Shown: in pieces, positions 1 through 10,025 of the stretch
How positions within the stretch are numbered: the stretch's first letter is position 1
Layout of the letters: each line of letters starts with the position of its first letter
Source of the DNA: Deinococcus sp. QL22
GTDB lineage: Bacteria > Deinococcota > Deinococci > Deinococcales > Deinococcaceae
Assembly (NCBI RefSeq): GCF_023370075.1
Contig: NZ_CP097152.1
Coordinates: 124,001 to 188,000, forward strand
Direction: 5' to 3'
Length of the DNA stretch: 64,000 nt
Program-made: the position numbers and the translations under genes
Notes under the pieces: generated by a model
The model's database searches: none
Told to the model about the DNA's origin: nothing
What the model saw: only the letters and a program-made list of their open reading frames with translations

Positions 1-134
1 GTCACCGTTGACCACGCTGGTTCAGGTGGCCGTCACCGGCAGCCACCTCTATGGGCATCAACTTGAAGAATGGACTGCATGATGCCCAGGCAACGGATGA
101 GCACAGGCCCGACAAGGTCTGCGCGGCACAGCAT

Positions 135-431
135 TCACGCCTCCTCAAATTCACCGTCAGGTTGCGCTTCTAGTTCGGTTCCAAGTTGCTTGAACGGATC
201 GACATTCTATTGAGCTTGTTAGGCCTGAACATCCTCGCGGTACAGCACCAGTCTCGACTCCACCTGATGAGAGGGGAGCAGACCTTCCTCGCCCAGCCTC
301 ACCAGTTCACTGGGACTGATCCCGAGCCATGCAGCCGCTGCTCGGAGCTCCAGCTCATCTGTGGGAGCAACCGAAATCGGTTGGCCAGTCTGTAACTGAT
401 GCAGCAGATACTTGAGCAGCTCGGCGAGGTG
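135..431 (-). pseudogene. Excisionase/MerR-type HTH antitoxin-like protein, interrupted by two stops
   Basis: The ATG at 431 follows a GGAG ribosome site at good spacing; a longer open frame to 500 lacks one. Residues 1-70 resemble small excisionase-type winged-HTH antitoxins, with a helix pattern around LGISPSELVRLGEEG and the ending YREDVQA typical of that fold. TAA then ends the frame, and four codons later there is TAG, but the same frame continues as plausible protein (VDPFKQLGTELEAQPDGEF) to a TGA at 135-137. The intact gene would encode about 98 residues. Such proteins are usually followed by a PIN-type toxin, but nothing convincing is readable in the remaining 134 bases. Family assignment is moderate; the interruption is directly visible. 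Confidence 0.55.
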
Positions 432-829
432 CATCGAAATCACTCCAGAGGGGAAAGAAGGCGGGAGCCAGTGCGGCAGCTCCTGCTGCTCAGCACACAA
501 AATCTGCCTCCCTTGAGAAATTCCGTCTTACCCAGAATGAAGGTGCCAGAATCGCTCCTTGATGGAGTGAAGAAGGTCTGTAGGCATTCCAGTTGTGATT
601 TGGGACGTGGGCCGCTGACCGAGATTGCTGGTGCTTTCATCACCTTAAAATGCCAGAGACCTGGTCACTTGCACATTCATCGGTCGCTTGACGATTTTTT
701 CGGTGCGCTCATCCCTGATGGAGACGTCAGTGCCTTTGCAGTTGTGCCTTCTTCATTCCATCACGAGATTTAATCTCACCTGCCTTTCCGATCGCCGAAG
801 CTGCGGCATTCTCAGGTGTACAGTGATTC
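432..829. other. Gene-free stretch before the LuxR-type relic
   Basis: Short frames here overlap one another and lack ribosome sites and recognisable motifs. The segment presumably holds the promoters of the HTH relic (leftward) and the LuxR-type gene (rightward). I see no clear palindrome. Confidence 0.4.
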
Positions 830-3100
830 ATGGATCGCTCGCCAACGCCGCGTCCAGCCGCGCTTGCCCCACTGTGTGGCCGCGAGCACGACTTAATCCA
901 ACTTGTGGCGCTGCTCCACGGCGGCGTAACGCTGCTGACCCTACGATGGCCGGGCGGGATTGGTAAGACGGCGTTGGCTCAGCACCTGGCCCGGCGGCTG
1001 ACCGACGACTACGATCACGTTCAGTTCATTGACCTCAGCGCCGTGAGAGCAGCGGATCAGGTGGCCAACCTCATCGTGGCCGCCCTGCCTGCCGCCGACC
1101 ACGCTTTGGAGCCGGGACGGCTGATGCGTGAGTTCACCGCTGGACGGCGCACGGTGCTGGTGCTCGATAACTTTGAGCAAGTGTTGCCTGCGGCGGCCCT
1201 CCTGGGCGAGTGGTTGGCCAGTACTGAACATCTCCAGCTCGTGGTCACCAGCCGGGTGGCCCTGAACCTTCATGATGAACATGACTATCTGGTCAGGCCG
1301 CTGAGCCTTCCTCTGGGAACCCGTGATGTGCTCGGCAGTGCGGCAGTGCAGTTGTTCGTGGCCCGCGTGCAAGCCGTTTTGCCGACCTTCACCCTCAATG
1401 CCCGCACGACACCCCAGGTCATGCGCCTGTGTGAACTCCTGGAAGGCGTGCCTCTGGCATTGGAACTTGCCGCTGTCCGCACACGCAGCTACTCGTTGGG
1501 CGACCTGCTGGTTCAGCTAGAACATCCCCTTGACCTGTTGAAGGCAAACTTTCAGGATCGGCCAGAACGCCTGCGATCCTTACGGGCCGCAGTGGAGTGG
1601 AGCTACAACCTGTTGGACGAACAGGAACGGGCGGTCTTCGAATGCTGCGCGGTGTTTAAGGGGAGTTTTACACCGCAGGCCCTGACCGCGGTCTGGGGCT
1701 CCCCCGAAGTACTCGGTCAGGCCGAATCCCTCTTGGAGCAGAGCTTCCTCCACCGCCTAGAAGCCTCCGAGACGCTCTGGAAGATGCTGGAACCGCTGCG
1801 CGAACTGGCACACGAGCACTTGGCCCACAACCCGTTGACTCCGACCTGACACGAGCGGCACGCCCTGTACTTCTTGGCCATGCTGGACAGACATGACCGG
1901 AGCTGGACACAGAACGCGGCAGATCACCGTGGAAGCTACCTGCCGCACTATCCCAACATCCGCGCTGGGATGGTCTGGACCATTGAACAAGGCCGCAACG
2001 ACCTGGCCTACCGCTATCTCGGTGCCATCAGAGGCTTGTGGATGCCTTTTGGCCTGACCATTCAAGAACTTCCTTTGGTAGAGCAGGTGCTGGCCTTGCC
2101 TGCGCCGAGTGACCGCACCGTGCTGCTCCGCGCCCTCAAGAACAGCGCCGATTGCCTGCAGCACAGTGGACAGCTCCAAGCGAGTGAGGCCTGCCTGCAT
2201 GAAATCTTGGCATTGTGCCGTGACCTTGGAGACGGGGAGCGCGCGGCGTGGGCCAAGTTGAGTTTGGCTGGAATCAAGCGGGAAGCTGGACTGGGCGAAC
2301 AGGCCTTGAAGGTCGAAGAACAGGTTCTCCAAGACTTCGCCACACAGGGGGAAAACCACCTGCAGGGCCGGATGCACCGGATGCTGCGGGCCAGAACCAG
2401 GTTGGGTCTGGCGTTGAGTCTGCTCGAACTTGGCCGCAGCGAACAAGCCCTGGAGTTTGCTCGGCGGGCCGAGGATGGTTACCGGAAGGCAGGAAACAAG
2501 GTGTTTGAGCTGGAATCTCGGCTCACCATAGGCCACCTGCAGCTGGAACTTCATCAAAGAGCAGAGGGACAAGCCACGTTGTTGGCTTGCTTGAACGAAG
2601 CAGTCGAAGCGGGACTGAGAGGCGTGGCTGAAGACATTTTTCGGTAGGGGTTGCCTCTCCTGGCGGCTCAAGTGCAGGACTGGAGCACGCTGGTTCAGTT
2701 TGCCGCTTTCGTCGACGATCCAGCTTTGGAAAACTCGCAGAGCGTTGTAGACCGCCAAGTCCGACACAATCTGCTCCGTGCACGTGAGGCGCTCGGTGAG
2801 GTGGCCTATCAGCAAGCCTGGATGACAGGAACACAACTCCGGTTGTCTGACGTGGTGGCGTTGGCTACCCACTTGGCACACCCTCAGCCACCGCAGGAGG
2901 AACTGCCTTCAGCAGAGCTCACTCCCCGGGAATGGGAAGTGTTGGCGCTGATTTCGCAGGGCCATCCTGATCGGCGGGTGGCCCGGCTCCTTGGCATCAG
3001 TCCGGGCACAGCCAGCAAGCATGTCAGCAACCTACTGGGCAAACTGGGTCTGCGCAACCGAGTTGAACTGGCCCGTTGGGCGATCGAACATGCCCTCTAG
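830..3100 (+). pseudogene. LuxR-family regulator with NB-ARC-like ATPase domain, split by two in-frame stops
   Basis: One reading frame of about 757 codons runs from the ATG at 830 to the stop at 3100, broken only by TGA at 1847-1849 and TAG at 2645-2647. Residues 20-300 form a P-loop ATPase: Walker A WPGGIGKTALA (the usual TGPGG is altered to RWPGG), Walker B VLVLDNFEQ and the sensor-like VVTSR. The middle resembles the helical repeat region of MalT/AfsR-type regulators. The last 60 residues are a LuxR HTH, from LTPREWEVLALISQG to KHVSNLLGKLGLRNRVELA. All three segments stay in register, so inactivation is recent or the stops are read through. The native protein would be a signal-responsive cytoplasmic activator; its target is unknown. 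Confidence 0.8.
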
Positions 3101-3150
3101 CGTCGGTTGAACAACGCGTTAGGGCATGACTTCGGTGGCCAGGTTCTCAG

Positions 3151-3178
3151 CAGTCGGTAGAAGTAGTTCTACCGACTG
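3151..3178. terminator. 12-bp perfect inverted repeat after the LuxR-type relic
   Basis: Perfect 12-bp arms (CAGTCGGTAGAA and its complement) surround a GTAG loop. No long T-tract follows, so it is either a weak terminator or an operator-like palindrome. Confidence 0.4.
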
Positions 3179-3431
3179 TTACCGGGAATCGGCTCCTGCC
3201 TGTACCTAATCCTGGCGATGTCTTTGTCGCCGTGCTCCGTCACATTCTAGCCATCAGTTGAGCGCTGATCTGCGGGGAATCGGGAGGCCAAAGGAATCAT
3301 CTGGCCCCACACCTTCCCTGCCCTCCATCTCACGTTCGTCAACCCCTTCCCTTTGCACTGACTGCTGTTTTGCCGCATGGGAATGCCAGCAGAGTGCGGC
3401 GGCAGGTTTGCCCTGCCCAGGAGAACTGACC

Positions 3432-3812
3432 ATGACCTTCTCTGTCTGGTTCCACCGCGTTTCCCTCGCCGCCGTCACCCTGGCCGTGTTGGCTTCGACT
3501 GGCCAGGCGTTCCGGCCAGCCGATCTGCCTGAGATCCCTGCCCCTCAGGTGTCGTTTCTGGCGGGCGAAGGACTTGTGCTGAGCGAGTGTCAGCAGCGGA
3601 TGCACACCTTGGCGACCCAGCTCCAGGACGCCGGATACAACCCCGTGCAGACCCACATGACCAACGAGGGCCAGCTGCTGGCACGCTGGTATCACCCGCA
3701 ACGGGACATAACAGTGGTGATGGTCTCTGGCTGGCAGGCGACAGAAAATGTTTTCTCTGCCGAAGCAATTTCAGGTTTGGTTCGCTGGAATGCATTGATC
3801 GGCACCCCGTGA
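3432..3812 (+). CDS. Small secreted protein of unknown function
   Basis: The ATG at 3432 follows AGGAG with six-base spacing; an in-frame extension to 3258 is low-complexity and unlikely. The product has 126 residues. Residues 1-26 form a signal peptide (hydrophobic AAVTLAVLAST, likely cleavage after GQA). The mature part carries one Cys (LSECQQRMHTLATQL) and a compact alpha/beta pattern ending WNALIGTP. I recognise no family. It stands alone, with decayed sequence on both sides. Similar short secreted proteins are frequent in Deinococcus, so a periplasmic or secreted role is inferred only from the signal. Confidence 0.6.
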   Translation: MTFSVWFHRVSLAAVTLAVLASTGQAFRPADLPEIPAPQVSFLAGEGLVLSECQQRMHTLATQLQDAGYNPVQTHMTNEGQLLARWYHPQRDITVVMVSGWQATENVFSAEAISGLVRWNALIGTP

Positions 3813-4009
3813 ATGCTTCATCAAGCAACGGCACTCAACTCGGTTCTGGCAGCTCAACCTCAGCGAGACTGGAATAGCTCAGCAGGCGGTTGGGTGGCTT
3901 CGTCGGAGGGCAGCGGGCATTGTCGTTCAGGGAGGGCCAGGAATTCCTGCGTTTGTCGCCGTCGTTTGACGCCGAGTTGAGCACGTTCCGGCTGCCGGGT
4001 TAGTCGATG

Positions 4010-4530
4010 GGATGGTTCCACGGGGGTATCACAACGGGCGGTGGAGACGACCCCAACGTGCTCCACTGCGTATAGCATGGGAAGTTACCGCAACGCTGCC
4101 CCGTCGCTCAACTGTTTGTCTGTGTGAGTGATGTCCGGCAGGTGGTCTCCCCCACCAGGTGCACGACCAAGGAGTTTGCAGCCTCAGTCTCCCAGTGTTC
4201 CGGAAGAAGGATGCCCTGCATGTCGCCACGTTCATCCACCGCCCGCTATACCCAGTGCTTCACCGCGCCGACCTTGACGCACCCCTCAATCAGAGGCCAC
4301 CGAGAATCTCGCCGGGGTTCTCGGTAACGCAGTTCTTCAGTCAGGAGCGGCGCAAACGTGATGTTTCATGGGCAGAGGGTGTCATGGCTGACCTGAAGAA
4401 CGCGCTGAAGGAGGAGTTCCTGCACGTCACGCTGGCGGAGTGGCAAGCGGTGCGGCAGCCACAGGGCGGAGCCGATCACACTCAGAGGAAAACGGTGGCG
4501 GTCAGGTTTCCGGTCGGTCACGGCTGACCA
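4010..4530 (-). mobile_element. Heavily decayed IS6-family transposase relic
   Basis: The segment aligns by eye, with many substitutions and indels, to the IS6 element at 27110-27915. An example is the run around 4310-4350 (CGCCGGGGTTCTCGGT then GCAGTTCTTCAG). It lies in leftward orientation and holds the relic of the N-terminal and central transposase. No terminal repeat remains and no frame is usable. Confidence 0.5.
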
Positions 4531-4786
4531 GCCTTCTGGCGTTAAGGTGCCAGAACCCGCGGGGCTGCCGAGGATTTGCGCGCTGACGACCGTCTTGCGG
4601 GATCAGGCGCTCCCCGCTCCAAGCGCGCCGTCCAGGGAGAGAATCGACCAAGCGCAAAGTTCTATTCTGAGTCTCATGCGGCCCCGCGGAGCAGAGGACA
4701 GCAGGCGTGAGGGCTGAGTACTGAGCAGTTGAAATGAGATTCTGGGAGGCTTGACCCAGAGTCGTTCATCTGTTCTGTGCTGCTCC

Positions 4787-6148
4787 TTACTGATTTGCCT
4801 TCTCGTACTTCCATTCACCCAGCTTCACCGCCGGGGCATTCTCGTACCGCGTGCTGCCCATCTCGTTCGAGCCGTTCGGCTTGAGCACCTGGATGTAGCT
4901 CCACCCGGCAGGCAGCTTGAGGTTGACCTCCGTCACGTCGGACAGGCCAGCGCCGGCGCAGTTCATCTTTCCCTGGATCGTGACCGGACAATCCATGTAG
5001 ATCAGACAAATTGAACTGGAGTAGCTGCGGGTATCGGTAGAACCGGGTTTGAAGACGGTATCGGCCCGGTGCGCCTTCTCAAGAGCAGAGTTGGCCGTGC
5101 CTTTAAATCCCTTCGGCAGAGGATGAAACGCGTCGAAGGAGAGTCCCTGGGCTTTGGCATCGCTGATCTTCAGCGCTCCTTTGGGCGGACAGGGGGAGGC
5201 ACTGTACAGATAATTGTCAGCACTCAGGAACGCCTGCTGGGCGGGGTGCAACAAGTGTGGAGGAAGTTGTTTGCCCACCAGCAGCGGCAGGCTGAATGCC
5301 CCCGTGGCGCTGATGTGGCCTGAGGCCAGCACATCGGCGTCTGGGTTCTCATCCTCGGGCGTATCCAGTGCCTCCCCGTTCCCGTACTCGTGCAGCCATT
5401 ACCACCAAGAAGCGCTCACCGGGTGGCCAGCCAGACACCTTGCCCGTCAGAACGTTGTCCTTGACACCGGGTGCTGCCGCTGGAGCGACAGGCGGCGGCA
5501 CAGGCTTCCAATTTTCTGATCGTTGGCAGATCACCAGGGTGAAATGGTCACCGACTGTCCCCTTGGCCCACATTCCCAACAGGAACGCGCTTCCCTTGCT
5601 GAACAATAACGTCCGCTAATCTCCATCCTCTCTGGGAACTTCGCGGTTCAGCCCATACCCCTGCCGGATCACGCCCGCGCCGAACTTCTCGTACGCCTGA
5701 AAGCTGTTGGGAAGAAACACCCCACCTTCAGTGCCTTCCACACAGGGCCAGGGTTCACTGAGACCGTCGGGGGTTCCCGCAAGGTCATTGCGGGCCAAGA
5801 TGAACATCATGCCCGCAACGTGTTGCTGTGCCTGATTGAACTGGGCTGGGATAGCCCCCTCAATCTTCTCGTTGAAATTGTTGTCGTGAAGCTGAATCCG
5901 GTCGAGAACCAGTGGCGTGTCAGAAGCCATTGAGACAGCATGTGGTTCGGCTTCCTGCAGTCCTGACCAGATATCAATCGTGGGATCGTTTCGGATTCCA
6001 AGTCGAACCACATGTCACGATCCATGCTGAGGCCATCACCGTGAATGACCTTGGCTTTGACCCCATGTGTGATCAGGTCTCGCCTTGAGGTATCTGGCCA
6101 ATGCTGAAGTTGGTCGGGCTTCATACTTGCCTGCACCGTATTCCACAT
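4787..6148 (-). pseudogene. Secreted or envelope protein of unknown function, broken by frameshifts and a TAG
   Basis: Three leftward open segments look like pieces of one gene. The first is 5616-6011, including GMMFILARNDLAGTPDG and GLSEPWPCVEGTEGGVF. An in-frame TAG at 5616-5618 is followed without frame change by 5349-5615 (VKDNVLTGKVSGWPPGE). Near 5395 the frame then shifts, and coding-like sequence continues as YGNGEALDTPEDENP to the stop at 4787. The last segment resembles the repeating GxVxGWPxGE and FSLPL pattern of Deinococcus envelope proteins. Extension upstream to 6148 needs a further frame change near 6010 and is doubtful. It could alternatively be two adjacent genes. The function is unknown. 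Confidence 0.45.
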
Positions 6149-6390
6149 GCACCTTCGCCTACACGACCTAGCTGTACTCCGCTACTTCGTTGCCGTATCT
6201 CACACAGCTTTGAGGTGACTTAAGCAAGGTTTGGTTTCTATTGGGTAACGTGCTGGTTCGGTGCACTCATGACCTGTTCGGCTGGTTGGGACGGATCACC
6301 TGCGGCGAATGTGTCATGGATGATGAGCTCATGACGGAGGAGCCTTATGAAGTGGTGACTCATCCTCGCCGGATGGAACAAAGGAGAACA

Positions 6391-9300
6391 ATGCGTTTAA
6401 CGATTGCCCTGACTGTGTCCTGTGCCCTGCTGCTTGCAGCATGTGGATCAACTCCTAGCGCCAGCGACACTGCTCAGATGACTGCACAGGCCCAGAAGGT
6501 CGCCGTACTGAGCGTCCAGACCGCGCCCGAGGTTAAATTCGTCAGCCTCGAACTCAAGGAAAGCAAGAGCGGCGCTGTTCAGACTGCGACCGCGGTGCCC
6601 CAGGATGGCAAGGCCATCTTTCAGATCAACAATGTCGCCGGAGGAACCTTCCAGGCCACGGTGCGCGCCTATGACCAGGACGATCGCGCCGTCATGCTGT
6701 ACAGGGGCACCGGCTCAATTTCTCTGAAGATCGGCCGGGCGACCACCTTCCCCCCCCTGACCCGCGTGACCGCCACCGTGACGGTGAATGCTGCGCCGAC
6801 TTCCGACATCTCGGCCACCTTCAGCGCAAAGCTCGGTGAGACCACTCTGCCGATGACCTTGAAAGAAGGTGTGGCGAGCGTGCAGTTCCCTGGCGTGCCC
6901 ACTGCCCGCGCCCTGAACGTGCTCGTGCAGGGCACCTCCAGCGACGGCCAGGCCACCCAATCGGGCGAGGCGACCTTCAACCTGAGTGAAGGCGGCGCTG
7001 CCGTGCCCGTGGCCCTCACCGAGATCGCCAGCTGCCCAGTCCCCACAGGCACCTTGACCACCATTCCGGCCATCCAGGGTACCGGCACGGCCAGCCCTCT
7101 GGCCGGCCAGACCGTGACCGTGCGCGGCGTGGTCACCAGTAACTTGCAGAGCGGTCTTGGCGGCTTCTACCTCCAAGACGTCAAGGGCGACGGTAACGCT
7201 GATACCAGCGACGGCGTGTTCGTGTTCACCGGCCTGGGCACCGCTGCTGCGCCGCAGCCGGTTACCGTAGGGGATCTGGTACAGCTGACCGGCACTGTCA
7301 AGGAGTTCTTCAACTTCACGCAGATTGATACCGTCAGCGACTTTGCTAAGTGCTCGGGCAGCCTGATTGTCAAACCGATCGAAGTACAAGCCCCTTTCAA
7401 CGACCTCGAGAAGTATGAGGGCATGTCCGTCACCTTCCCAGAGAAGCTGACAGTAACAGACAATTTTACCTACGGCCGCTTCGGTGAACTGGGTCTGTCG
7501 GCCGGGGGCAGGCTGTTCAACCCCACCAACGGCAATGTCACGCCCGCGCCCACCGCTGCCGAGCTGGCCGCCCGGCGCATCATCGTGGACGACCGCAGCA
7601 GCCGCCAGAACCCGGCCACGGTGCCCTACCTGGAGGGTGGCAGCACCCGCCGCACCGGCGACACCGTAACCGGCCTGACCGGTGTGCTGCACTTTGCCAA
7701 CAACGCCTTCAAGGTTCAGCCCACGGCCGACCCACTGTTCGTGAACGAAAACCCGCGCAGCGTCACCCCCAAAGCGGTGGGCGGCACGCTGAAGGTCGCG
7801 GGCGCCAACGTCCTGAACTACTTCACCACCTTCGGCTCGAACGATCGCGGCGCCAACAGCGCCTACGAATTCGGGCGCCAGAAGACCAAGGTTGTCGCGG
7901 CCCTGAAGGGACTGGACGCCGACATCGTGACCCTGATGGAAGTGCAGAACAATGGTGATACCGCCCTGAACGATCTCGTCAATGCGCTGAATACCGCCTA
8001 CGGTGCCGAGACCTATAAGTCTGTGCCCACCGGCACGATCGGCACCGACGCCATCAAGGTCGCCATCATCTACAAGCCGGCGCGCGTGCGACCGGTCGGC
8101 AGCTTCATGACCGATTCCGCCCCGGTGCACAGCCGCCCCCCGCTGGCCCAGAGCTTCCAAGATCTCGGCACCAGCGGCGTGCTGACCGTCGTGGCGAACC
8201 ACTTCAAGAGCAAGGGGTCGTGCCCGACCACTGGCACGAACCTTGAGAACCAGGACACCGGCCAGGGCTGCTGGAACCAACTGCGCGTGCAGCAGTCCCA
8301 GGCGCTGCTGAGCTTCGCGGACACCCTCAAGACCCGTGTGAACGATCAGGACGTGCTGATCATGGGTGATCTCAACGCCTACGGTCAGGAAGATCCGATC
8401 AACACCATCGTCGCGGGTGGGTACGCCAGCCTGAACCTGCGAATTCCCGAAGCAGACCGCTATTCGTACCAGTTCAGCGGCCTGTTCGGCTACCTGGATC
8501 ACGCGCTGGCCACCTCTCACCTGAACTCTCAGGTGACTGGCATCACTGAGTGGCACATCAACGCTGACGAGCCCGTGTTCATTGACTACAACGTCGAGTT
8601 CAAAAACAATCCGAACTGCACCGGCACCACCTGCACCAGCCCGGATCTGTTCACCAACGATGCCTACCGCGCCAGCGACCACGACCCCGTGCTGGTCGGC
8701 CTGAACCTGAGTGCTGACACGGTGACCGATCCGACCGAGCCCCTGACCGTGAGCGCAACTGGCAATGACACCGTGACCGTCGGCCAGCCCTACACCCTGA
8801 CCCTGGGCACGGGCGGCACGCCGGACAGCCTGAGCGTCAACTGGGGCGACGGCAGTGTGGTGGAGACCCTGGCGACGACAGCCACCAGTGCAACCCACAC
8901 CTACGCGGCCGACGGTAGCTTCACCGTGTCTGTGACCGCCACGCGCGGCGCTGAAACGAAGGCGGCGACGAAGGTTGTAAGGGTCAATCCCGTCGTGACG
9001 GGCGGCACTGGCAAGCTTGTGATTAGCCAGGTGTATGGCGGCGGCGGGAACACCGGTGCCCCGTACAGGAACGACTTTGTCGAACTGTTTAACGCGGGCA
9101 GCGCGCCAATCAGCCTTGCTGGGTACTCGGTGCAGTACAACAGTGCGGCGGGCCTCAGTTCCTTTCTGGTCACCCCGCTGACCAGCGTGACGCTGAATCC
9201 AGGCCAGTACTACCTCGTGCAGCAGGCAGCGGGAGCGAGCACGACGGCCCCCTTGCTGCCATCACCCGACACCACGGGCACCATTCCTATGAGCGGCACG

Positions 9301-9570
9301 GCTGGCAAGGTCGCGTTGGTGAAGAACTCCACCGCTCTTTCGGCAACGGACACGCCCAGCAGCAACGCCAATATCATCGACTTCGTGGGCTTCGGCAGCG
9401 CCAACGTCTTCGAGGGTACGGCACCCGCACCAGCTCCCTCGAACACCACCGCTGACCTGCGCGCCGGCAACGGATGCACTGATAACAACCAGAACACTAC
9501 CGATTTTGTGGCGGGCGCCCCGACCCCACGCACTTCGTCCAGCCCTGTGAATGTCTGCCCCGGAACCTGA
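6391..9570 (+). CDS. Secreted lipoprotein ExeM/NucH-type endonuclease with PKD and lamin-tail domains
   Basis: The ATG at 6391 has AAGGAG seven bases upstream and opens a lipoprotein signal with lipobox LAAC (Cys18); the longer frame from 6241 is rejected. The product has 1059 residues. Residues ~216-330 resemble the OB-like domain of YhcR/ExeM nucleases (TVTVRGVVTSNLQ, GGFYLQD). Residues ~463-770 are an endonuclease/exonuclease/phosphatase domain, with catalytic signatures LMEVQN, GDLNAYGQEDP and the terminal SDHDPV. A PKD-like domain follows (~786-867, VNWGDGS), then a C-terminal lamin-tail domain (KLVISQVYGGGG, FVELFN). It probably degrades extracellular DNA for phosphate or nucleoside scavenging. 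It is intact, unlike many neighbours. Confidence 0.9.
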   Translation: MRLTIALTVSCALLLAACGSTPSASDTAQMTAQAQKVAVLSVQTAPEVKFVSLELKESKSGAVQTATAVPQDGKAIFQINNVAGGTFQATVRAYDQDDRAVMLYRGTGSISLKIGRATTFPPLTRVTATVTVNAAPTSDISATFSAKLGETTLPMTLKEGVASVQFPGVPTARALNVLVQGTSSDGQATQSGEATFNLSEGGAAVPVALTEIASCPVPTGTLTTIPAIQGTGTASPLAGQTVTVRGVVTSNLQSGLGGFYLQDVKGDGNADTSDGVFVFTGLGTAAAPQPVTVGDLVQLTGTVKEFFNFTQIDTVSDFAKCSGSLIVKPIEVQAPFNDLEKYEGMSVTFPEKLTVTDNFTYGRFGELGLSAGGRLFNPTNGNVTPAPTAAELAARRIIVDDRSSRQNPATVPYLEGGSTRRTGDTVTGLTGVLHFANNAFKVQPTADPLFVNENPRSVTPKAVGGTLKVAGANVLNYFTTFGSNDRGANSAYEFGRQKTKVVAALKGLDADIVTLMEVQNNGDTALNDLVNALNTAYGAETYKSVPTGTIGTDAIKVAIIYKPARVRPVGSFMTDSAPVHSRPPLAQSFQDLGTSGVLTVVANHFKSKGSCPTTGTNLENQDTGQGCWNQLRVQQSQALLSFADTLKTRVNDQDVLIMGDLNAYGQEDPINTIVAGGYASLNLRIPEADRYSYQFSGLFGYLDHALATSHLNSQVTGITEWHINADEPVFIDYNVEFKNNPNCTGTTCTSPDLFTNDAYRASDHDPVLVGLNLSADTVTDPTEPLTVSATGNDTVTVGQPYTLTLGTGGTPDSLSVNWGDGSVVETLATTATSATHTYAADGSFTVSVTATRGAETKAATKVVRVNPVVTGGTGKLVISQVYGGGGNTGAPYRNDFVELFNAGSAPISLAGYSVQYNSAAGLSSFLVTPLTSVTLNPGQYYLVQQAAGASTTAPLLPSPDTTGTIPMSGTAGKVALVKNSTALSATDTPSSNANIIDFVGFGSANVFEGTAPAPAPSNTTADLRAGNGCTDNNQNTTDFVAGAPTPRTSSSPVNVCPGT

Positions 9571-9616
9571 GTTCAGCCCAGCTGTACTTCAGGGTATATT
9601 CGGGCGCACTGTCCAG

Positions 9617-9643
9617 GCCAGCATCTTCGATGCTGGCTTTTTT
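9617..9643 (+). terminator. Intrinsic terminator of the nuclease gene
   Basis: A 9-bp perfect stem (GCCAGCATC with its complement, TTC loop) is followed at once by six T residues, 46 bases after the nuclease stop codon. Confidence 0.9.
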
Positions 9644-10025
9644 GTTGAAGCGCACCCGTCTCCCTCAGTGGGCTCGTTACTTCCGCACCTAGTTGAAGGC
9701 CTCCAGGTTACCGTGCACTTGGGGGCGTCGCCTGCCGACCCTGCGCCGCTGGGTCTGCAGGGCGAAGTCAAGGTGCGGGCCGCTTCAGCCCCACTGGCCA
9801 ACAGGCCACCTCCCAGCTGAACTGGGCAACAGCTCACGCCACTTGGACGCGGGTGTGGATCAACAGCAGTTGGCTGTTCAGGTCGTTCAGCCGAATGCGG
9901 GCGGCCCGCTCTGCTGGCTTATCGTCTCGCCAGACCGCTGTCTTAAACCGGGCTTCGGTGGCCACAAAACACTGTGATGTCTGTGACAGGCCCTGATGAT
10001 TACAGTTGACCTCCGAGGAGATTCG
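9644..10025. other. Intergenic, with a possible C-terminal gene scrap on the minus strand
   Basis: No complete gene. On the minus strand, 9837-9977 reads as a protein-like tail (WRDDKPAERAARIRLNDL) ending in a stop, without a credible start. It may be the remnant of a deleted gene. The last 40 bases hold the promoter and ribosome site of the downstream peptidase. Confidence 0.35.

Noticed and set aside
6715..8898. Very long minus-strand open frame opposite the nuclease gene
   Set aside because: It is the antisense of a GC-rich gene with strong codon bias; no ribosome site, and composition is Gly/Val/Gln-rich in the way of shadow frames.
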